Of a DNA stretch of 7,026 nucleotides, positions 6,331 to 7,026 are shown piece by piece (position 1 is the stretch's first letter; the number at the start of each line of letters is the position of its first letter). The position numbers and the translations under genes are program-made. This DNA is from Planctomycetota bacterium (GTDB lineage: Bacteria > Planctomycetota > SBBH01 > JAHFOU01): contig JAHFOU010000119.1 of assembly GCA_023261525.1 (NCBI GenBank), forward strand, positions 1-7,026, in the 5' to 3' direction. The notes below the pieces were generated by a model. It made no database searches. It was given only the letters and a program-made list of their open reading frames with translations, and was not told the DNA's origin.

Positions 6331-6645
6331 ATGCCCTACCACCTGACCCTGTCCCCTGTCCAGCTGGACGCTTTCTGCCGGCGCTGGAAGATCGCCAGGC
6401 TGGACCTGTTCGGTTCGGCCCTCCGGAACGACTTCCGGCCCGACAGCGATGTGGACATCCTCGTCAGCTTCTCCACGGGTGCCCGGTGGGGGCTCCTGAG
6501 CTTCGTGAGGATGAAGGAGGAGCTCTCCGCGCTCGTCGGGCGCAGGGTGGACCTGGTCAGCCGCCGGGCGGTGGAGGGCAGCGAGAATCCCCTCCGGCGG
6601 GCGTCCATCCTGGACAGCGCACGGCCCTTGCATGTCTCCGGATAG
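6331..6645 (+). CDS. mntA: MntA-type nucleotidyltransferase antitoxin
   Basis: This is a 104-residue minimal nucleotidyltransferase. It shows the family signature G28-S29-x10-D40-x-D42 in a FGSALRNDFRPDSDVDILV context and a third metal-binding acid, D74, in RRVDLV. In characterised MntA/HepT pairs the antitoxin transfers AMP from ATP to a tyrosine in the HepT active-site motif and so blocks its RNase activity. All catalytic residues look intact. The ATG at 6331 has GGGAGG four bases upstream and a TATACT -10 box just before that. The reading frame overlaps hepT by 14 bases, so the pair is an operon. It is divergent from tyrS. Solitary MNT proteins exist, but the partner next door makes the antitoxin call strong. 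Confidence 0.93.
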   Translation: MPYHLTLSPVQLDAFCRRWKIARLDLFGSALRNDFRPDSDVDILVSFSTGARWGLLSFVRMKEELSALVGRRVDLVSRRAVEGSENPLRRASILDSARPLHVSG

Positions 6646-6961
6646 GGCGATCCTCCTCGACATCCTGAAGGCCGCCCGGCTCGCCGCGGGCTTCGTGGCG
6701 GGAATGGACCAGGCGGCATTCGCCCAGGACCGCAAGGCCCAGTCCGCCGTGCTCTACCAACCGATGGTCGTGGGGGAGGCCGCGAAACGCCTCTCCGAGC
6801 CCTTTCGTGCCGAGCACTCCGGGATCGCCTGGAAGGAGATCGCCGGGATGCGCGACGTGCTCATCCACGACTATGACGACGTGGACCTGCTGATCGTCTG
6901 GGAGTCCGCCACCCTCGAGATCCCCGCCCTGATCCGGCAGATCGAGCCGCTGGCCCGATAA
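6632..6961 (+). CDS. hepT: HepT-type HEPN RNase toxin
   Basis: This is a 109-residue all-helical HEPN-domain protein of the HepT/DUF86 type. The catalytic RNase motif R-x4-H-x-Y is intact as R74-DVLI-H79-D-Y81, followed by the family's DDVDLLIVWE stretch. Family members act as dimers that cut RNA and halt growth; Y81 is the expected site of AMPylation by MntA. The conserved helix AVLYQPMVVGEAAKRLSE (39-56) also fits, including E49 that family members use. The ATG at 6632 lies inside the mntA frame, giving a 14-base overlap, and no Shine-Dalgarno is visible, so synthesis probably depends on mntA translation. Antitoxin-first order is common among these pairs. The gene ends in TAA and shows no truncation. 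Confidence 0.93.
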   Translation: MSPDRAILLDILKAARLAAGFVAGMDQAAFAQDRKAQSAVLYQPMVVGEAAKRLSEPFRAEHSGIAWKEIAGMRDVLIHDYDDVDLLIVWESATLEIPALIRQIEPLAR

Positions 6962-6989
6962 CGCCTCAGGCGCCGAAGCCGTTCGCTCC

Positions 6990-7016
6990 GGGAGGCGGCC
7001 AACAAGGCCGCCGCCC
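6990..7016. terminator. Strong hairpin downstream of hepT, possible terminator
   Basis: GGCGGCC (6994-7000) pairs perfectly with GGCCGCC (7006-7012) across an AACAA loop. The stem extends by three G-C pairs (6990-6992 with 7014-7016) beyond one A-G mismatch. It lies 29 bases after the hepT stop. Only TAAT follows instead of a T-run, so it is a weak match to a classical intrinsic terminator; it may still protect the 3' end or serve as part of a repeat. Confidence 0.4.
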
Positions 7017-7026
7017 TAATACGCAT

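Noticed and set aside
5369..6346. A 325-codon open frame on the plus strand opposite tyrS
   Set aside because: It covers most of tyrS antisense, is rich in His/Gly/Val/Leu in a repetitive way, and has no motif.
6966..7026. Possible C-terminal end of a minus-strand gene (TGA at 6968-6966)
   Set aside because: The short frame includes codons rare in the neighbouring genes (TTA, GTA) and overlaps the hairpin; it is too short to support a gene.
1..7026. CRISPR array, tRNA, insertion sequence or phage attachment site
   Set aside because: No regularly spaced repeats, no tRNA-like cloverleaf, no transposase and no terminal repeats were seen on either strand.

Overview
The window is compact, very GC-rich bacterial DNA (clearly above 60% G+C by eye, with strong G/C preference at third codon positions). 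It holds nine protein genes with almost no intergenic space. A GatCAB amidotransferase implies an organism that makes Gln-tRNA and/or Asn-tRNA by transamidation. Together with the base composition and an exported TPR protein carrying zinc ribbons, this fits an acidobacterium of the Holophaga/Geothrix type or a GC-rich deltaproteobacterial-type lineage. That placement is inference only; there is no rRNA or other decisive marker.

Layout: positions 1-1998 (minus strand) hold gatC-gatA-gatB, tightly coupled, with gatB running off the left edge. Positions 2039-3564 (plus strand) hold two genes overlapping by 4 bp. The first encodes an exported protein with two tandem zinc ribbons and TPR-like helices. 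The second encodes an unrecognised exported protein with a small beta-rich domain followed by helices. Positions 3561-6226 (minus strand) hold tyrS followed, with a 1-base stop/start overlap, by a 499-residue protein. That protein looks like a fusion of a degenerate cytidylyltransferase, a degenerate radical-SAM core without the CxxxCxxC loop, and an apparently intact SPASM iron-sulfur domain. It meets the plus-strand pair tail to tail, and the two stop codons share the bases CTAG. Positions 6331-6961 (plus strand) hold a complete MntA/HepT (MNT-HEPN) toxin-antitoxin pair, followed by a strong hairpin at the right edge.

How it works together: GatCAB and TyrRS are housekeeping translation genes. 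The two exported proteins are probably made as a pair and may act together in the envelope. MntA/HepT is an accessory module beside tyrS: HepT is expected to be an RNase toxin and MntA a nucleotidyltransferase that neutralises it by AMPylation. Control regions are very short. Both divergent gaps (gatC/zinc-ribbon gene, 40-55 bp; tyrS/mntA, 104 bp) contain TATACT-like -10 elements close to the start codons, so several transcripts may have very short or no leaders. The most interesting object is the SPASM fusion protein, whose two catalytic-type domains both appear to have lost key residues. No stretch over 300 bp lacks a gene; the longest non-coding gap is 104 bp.
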